A DNA stretch of 14,236 nt from Halanaerobiales bacterium. Its GTDB lineage: Bacteria; Bacillota_F; Halanaerobiia; Halanaerobiales; DTU029. The notes below the pieces were generated by a model that ran no database searches, was not told where the DNA came from, and saw nothing but the letters and a program-made list of their open reading frames with translations. Below, in pieces: positions 14,065 to 14,236 of the stretch. Location: positions 1 through 14,236 of the forward strand of contig JADQBV010000422.1 of NCBI GenBank assembly GCA_016278415.1, read 5' to 3'. Position numbers and translations under genes: made by a program. Numbering within the stretch: the first letter of the stretch is position 1; every line of letters begins with the position of its first letter.

Positions 14065-14091
14065 TCGGGGTTATATTACCTCGGTTTTTTT
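14065..14091 (+). terminator. Rho-independent terminator after agrC
   Basis: TCGGGGT (14065-14071) pairs with ACCTCGG (14078-14084) with two G-T pairs and a six-base loop, followed by seven T. It ends the agrC transcript without an agrA gene. Confidence 0.85.
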
Positions 14092-14141
14092 ATTTAGCAA
14101 GAATTTTTAGTAATGAGCTATTCTATTTATATGAGAAACAA

Positions 14142-14170
14142 AGAGGAAAATCGCTATAATTGTAGAATAT
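14142..14170 (+). promoter_or_regulatory. Second sigma-H-type promoter, for a gene beyond the window
   Basis: AGAGGAAAA (14142-14150), 11 bases, GTAGAATAT (14162-14170) fits RnAGGAwWW-N11-12-RnnGAATww at all positions. Downstream, AAGGGGTC (14217-14224) followed by TTG at 14229 could be the ribosome site and start of the next gene, but only three partial codons are visible. A short inverted repeat, TATGCA/TGCATA (14179-14184, 14192-14197), lies in the leader. Confidence 0.5.
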
Positions 14171-14236
14171 AATAATAATATGCACTAGCTTTGCATAAAC
14201 TTTTTTAAAATTTGTCAAGGGGTCACTATTGATAAA

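Noticed and set aside
1..14236. CRISPR arrays, tRNA and rRNA genes, phage attachment sites.
   Set aside because: No regularly spaced repeats, cloverleaf-type sequence or rRNA-like segments were recognised anywhere in the window.

Overview
The window is AT-rich (roughly 30% G+C by eye) chromosomal DNA. It most likely comes from a low-GC Firmicute (Bacillota) of the clostridial type. The grounds are the secA-prfB pair, csaB/tagA cell-wall polymer genes, YitT, an ftsE-ftsX-ctpA block, two sites matching the Bacillus/Clostridium sigma-H consensus, and an agr-type peptide signalling locus. A diderm clostridial order such as Halanaerobiales would fit, but that is a guess from gene order and codon style.

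Positions 1-9485 are a conserved forward backbone. It holds the 3' end of secA, prfB (RF2, with a programmed +1 frameshift), a DUF2993-like lipoid-binding protein, a DUF5693-like membrane protein, csaB, tagA and yitT, ending in a terminator. Next come a short ftsE-like gene, a short ftsX-like gene and the S41 protease ctpA. CsaB and TagA point to a pyruvylated secondary cell-wall polymer that anchors S-layer proteins. The FtsE homologue has lost essentially every ATPase motif, and the FtsX homologue has lost its large external loop; both reading frames are nevertheless open and translationally coupled. ctpA has its own sigma-H-type promoter.

Positions 9486-14091 are an accessory block built around a rearranged agr quorum-sensing system. 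agrB (membrane peptidase) is on the minus strand. agrD, a 36-residue precursor, is divergent on the plus strand and has its own promoter, a strong RBS and a terminator. An agrC-type histidine kinase follows on the plus strand. An IS1182-type insertion sequence (10722-12599) sits between agrD and agrC; I could define its imperfect terminal repeats and an AAGT target duplication. The agrB and agrD promoters appear to overlap at a palindrome. A separate, consensus-perfect promoter downstream of agrB points antisense into it and towards agrD. No agrA response regulator is seen; agrC is followed by a terminator.

The last 145 bases carry a second sigma-H-type promoter driving something beyond the window. 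The main points for follow-up are the divergent agrB/agrD arrangement with its predicted Cys-Ser-Gly-Trp-Phe thiolactone, the antisense promoter, and the pseudo-ATPase FtsE/minimal FtsX pair.
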